NCBI RefSeq assembly: GCF_050003625.1
Contig: NC_134397.1
Span: forward strand, 68,484,669 to 68,548,668
DNA: 64,000 bases
Reading direction: 5' to 3'
From: Haematobia irritans
Lineage: Eukaryota; Arthropoda; Insecta; Diptera; Muscidae
Shown here: positions 62,143 through 64,000 of the stretch, one piece after another
Layout: the number at the start of each line of letters is the position of its first letter
Numbering within the stretch: the first letter of the stretch is position 1
Notes under the pieces: generated by a model
Seen by the model: only the letters and a program-made list of their open reading frames with translations
What the model was told of the DNA's origin: nothing
Databases searched by the model: none
Position numbers and translations under genes: made by a program

Positions 62143-63795
62143 GGTTAGGTTGAAGTGGCAGCCCGATTAAGATTCAGGCTCACATAGACTACTCAGTCCA
62201 TTGTGATACCACATTAACTAAAAGTACCTATTACATATGGACACTTCTAGTTTTAACCGCTGAACCTTCTTGATTATTTTTCTTTGTTGAACCAACCAGA
62301 TTGTTCCAAAAACATTAGCAGACTGCTTAAGTTAACGTTTTCCAGATCCGCCAGTAATCTGAAGCTATATGCTCCTAAAAGTTGCTTGCGCTTTACACAA
62401 AATGCAGGACACTCACACAAGAGGTGTTTAATTGATTACTTTTCCTCCACATCATGATAGCTCATACAATAGTCATTATACTTCGCGCCTATAGTTTTTG
62501 CAAAGTCGCCTATCAGACAGCGACCCGTTATAGCCGATATCAGGAGTGATATCTGACGTCTCGAGAACATTAGCATATCTAGTGTGCGGTTTAAGTTGAA
62601 ATGGGGCCATATTTGCTTGGTGTCGTTACAACCCTTGCAATTCTCCCATCGAACATTGGCCATCATAACAGCCTTCTCACGCAGCATGAGCTTGCAGGTA
62701 GCTAGGGGCATACCAACAAATTCTAGTTCCCCTGGAATATGTAAGGTAGTCCCTAGCCTTGCCAACTCATCGGCTTCGCAGTTCCCCGGTATGTTCCTAT
62801 GGCCAGGCACCCATATTAGGTGAATATTGTACTGCTCAGCCATCTCATTGAGAGATTTGCGGCAATCGATGGCCGTTTTCGAGTTGAGGAACACAGAGTC
62901 CAAGGATTTTATTGCAGGTTGACTGTCTGAGTATATATTAATGCCCACATTTTTTGGAACATTACTTCTCAGCCAATTCGCCACCTCTCTTATTGGTAAT
63001 ATTTCAGCCTGAAAAACACTACAGTGATTAGGTAATCTTTTCGCTATTCGAAGTTCCAGATGATTACAATATACTCCGAAACCCAATTGTCCATCCAATT
63101 TGGAGCCATCAGTGTAGAAATCTATATATTCTTTATTCCCCGGGGTCTGTGTGCACCACGCCTCACTGTCTCAAACTTTTTGTCGAAAAGTGGACTCGCC
63201 AAATTGTAATCCACTACGTTAGGCACATCTGGCATTATTTTGAGGACCGAACTGTGACCGTAACTTTTTTCGACCACAGCGATAGCTCGCGCAACCGCAC
63301 AGCCGTTGTTGCAGCTGACTGTTTGGCCAAAATGTCTAAAGGCAATTGATGCAGCATGACATTAAGGGAATTTGTTCCTGTCTTGCTGAATGCGCCTGAG
63401 ATACACAAGCACGCCATACGCTGAACTTTGTCTAAACTTGGTTTTAGTCCCCACTTTTTCCTATTGCCTTTTTGCACGAGTACAAAGCTACCGTTGCTTT
63501 TCTCGCCCTTTCTTCCATATTAAGATTAAAGTTCAGCTTCCTGTCCAAAATAACGCCAAGGTATTTTGCACACTCACCAAAGGGAATTTCAATACCCCCT
63601 AAGGATATGGGCCTAAACGTGGGAGTTTTGCGACCTTTGCAGTACATGACTATTTCTGTCTTTGCAGGATTTACCCCAAAACCTTTGTCTTTCGCCCATT
63701 TCTCAGTCATCCGGAGGGCCCTCCGAATAATATCTCTGATTGTGGATGGGAATTTTCCCCTGACTGCTAGAGCCACATCCAGGGTTGGCCTGTCA
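62143..63795 (-). pseudogene. 5'-truncated non-LTR retrotransposon (I/LOA-like): RT end, RNase H and C-terminal domain
   Basis: On the minus strand, translation opens with DVALAVRGKFPSTIRDII, the residues after the RT catalytic YxDD box, which is lost by truncation. The RT thumb follows (FGVNPAKTEIVMYC, KYLGVILDRKLNF). A one-base loss in an A-run near 63455 shifts the frame to KKWGLKPSLDKVQRMA. Two more shifts near 63235 and 63180 precede RNase H: DFYTDGSKLDGQLGFGVY (first Asp), VFQAEI (Glu), IYSDSQPAIKSL (Asp), VPGHRNIPGNCEADELA (His/Asp). A Cys/His C-terminus is split by an in-frame TAA at 62436-62438 (HDVEEK* then SIKHLLCECPAF). The last stop is 62274-62276. A short 3' UTR ends in CCTAACC and shares its tail with the SINE. 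Jockey lacks RNase H, so an I- or LOA-related clade is inferred. Inactive. Confidence 0.85.
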
Positions 63796-63803
63796 CAAAC
63801 TGT

Positions 63804-63854
63804 GACTTTTGCGACATACGTTTGCGACGGTATAATACGTATGTCGCAAAAGTC
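63804..63854. repeat. Perfect 18-bp inverted repeat (hairpin)
   Basis: Arms GACTTTTGCGACATACGT (63804-63821) and ACGTATGTCGCAAAAGTC (63837-63854) around a 15-base loop, right at the truncated end of the LINE. Identity unknown; it may be part of another element that continues past the right edge. Confidence 0.7.
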
Positions 63855-64000
63855 GTAAACCTACTGTAGAAAACCAAATTTTGAATAGAAGAAATCCTGA
63901 ACATTTTTAAATTTAGTTTGACAGCATTTGCTGTGAGTTTCTGCAGAAATTTGTGAAAGTTTTCCCATGGTCAAGCCTATTTTCTTAGGTGGTATCGAAA

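Overview
This is AT-rich nuclear DNA from an insect. It is most likely a calyptrate fly of the Muscidae (Stomoxys/Haematobia/Musca group). The pointers are a fly-like ANKS1 gene, a mariner copy resembling the irritans subfamily, a tRNA-derived SINE, and very dense repeats carrying the (GTCY)n and (TA)n proto-microsatellites known from dipteran mini-me/DINE-1-type elements. There is no operon structure, CRISPR array or rRNA. Species assignment is inference.

Only one host protein gene is well supported. It is an ANKS1-family ankyrin-repeat scaffold (Drosophila CG4393 type) on the minus strand at the left end. Four coding exons (7986-7053, 6992-6629, 572-493, 427-86) join in frame through GT..AG introns, and the gene runs off the left edge, so its SAM and PTB domains lie outside the window. 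Its second intron (about 6.1 kb) is filled with transposon sequence. A probable 5'-UTR acceptor lies near 8117.

Regions: 8.1-12.7 kb holds MITEs and mini-me-like elements. 12.9-15.0 kb is an unequal tandem duplication in which one copy carries an 8-bp-TSD hAT-type MITE. 15.5-17.7 kb is a recently duplicated element. 17.7-22.8 kb contains two diverged copies of one block with different nested insertions. 23.3-31.3 kb is a satellite of about 155-bp monomers with higher-order structure. 31.6-33.4 kb is a TIR element carrying a SINE. 36.8-38.0 kb is a 315-bp (TA)n tract against a broken Tc1/mariner-superfamily copy. 39.9-40.9 kb is another 8-bp-TSD element. 41.3-47.7 kb has mini-me-like elements and a broken mariner. 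42.6-44.2 and 47.7-49.8 kb are the least repetitive DNA. 50.2-61.5 kb is again dominated by mini-me-like elements and MITEs. 62.1-63.8 kb is a 5'-truncated LINE with RNase H.

The most notable observations are these. (1) Four divergent mini-me-like families (called F1-F4 here) share an exact 153-bp internal repeat period (51 codons). (2) The ends of these families form hairpins whose arms co-vary between families. (3) The SINE and the LINE share a 3' tail of about 70 bp, which identifies the LINE as the likely source of the SINE's mobilising machinery. (4) The satellite has higher-order and roughly 4.7-kb super-period structure. (5) Several insertions have clean target duplications, and two of them have an empty site elsewhere in the same window.
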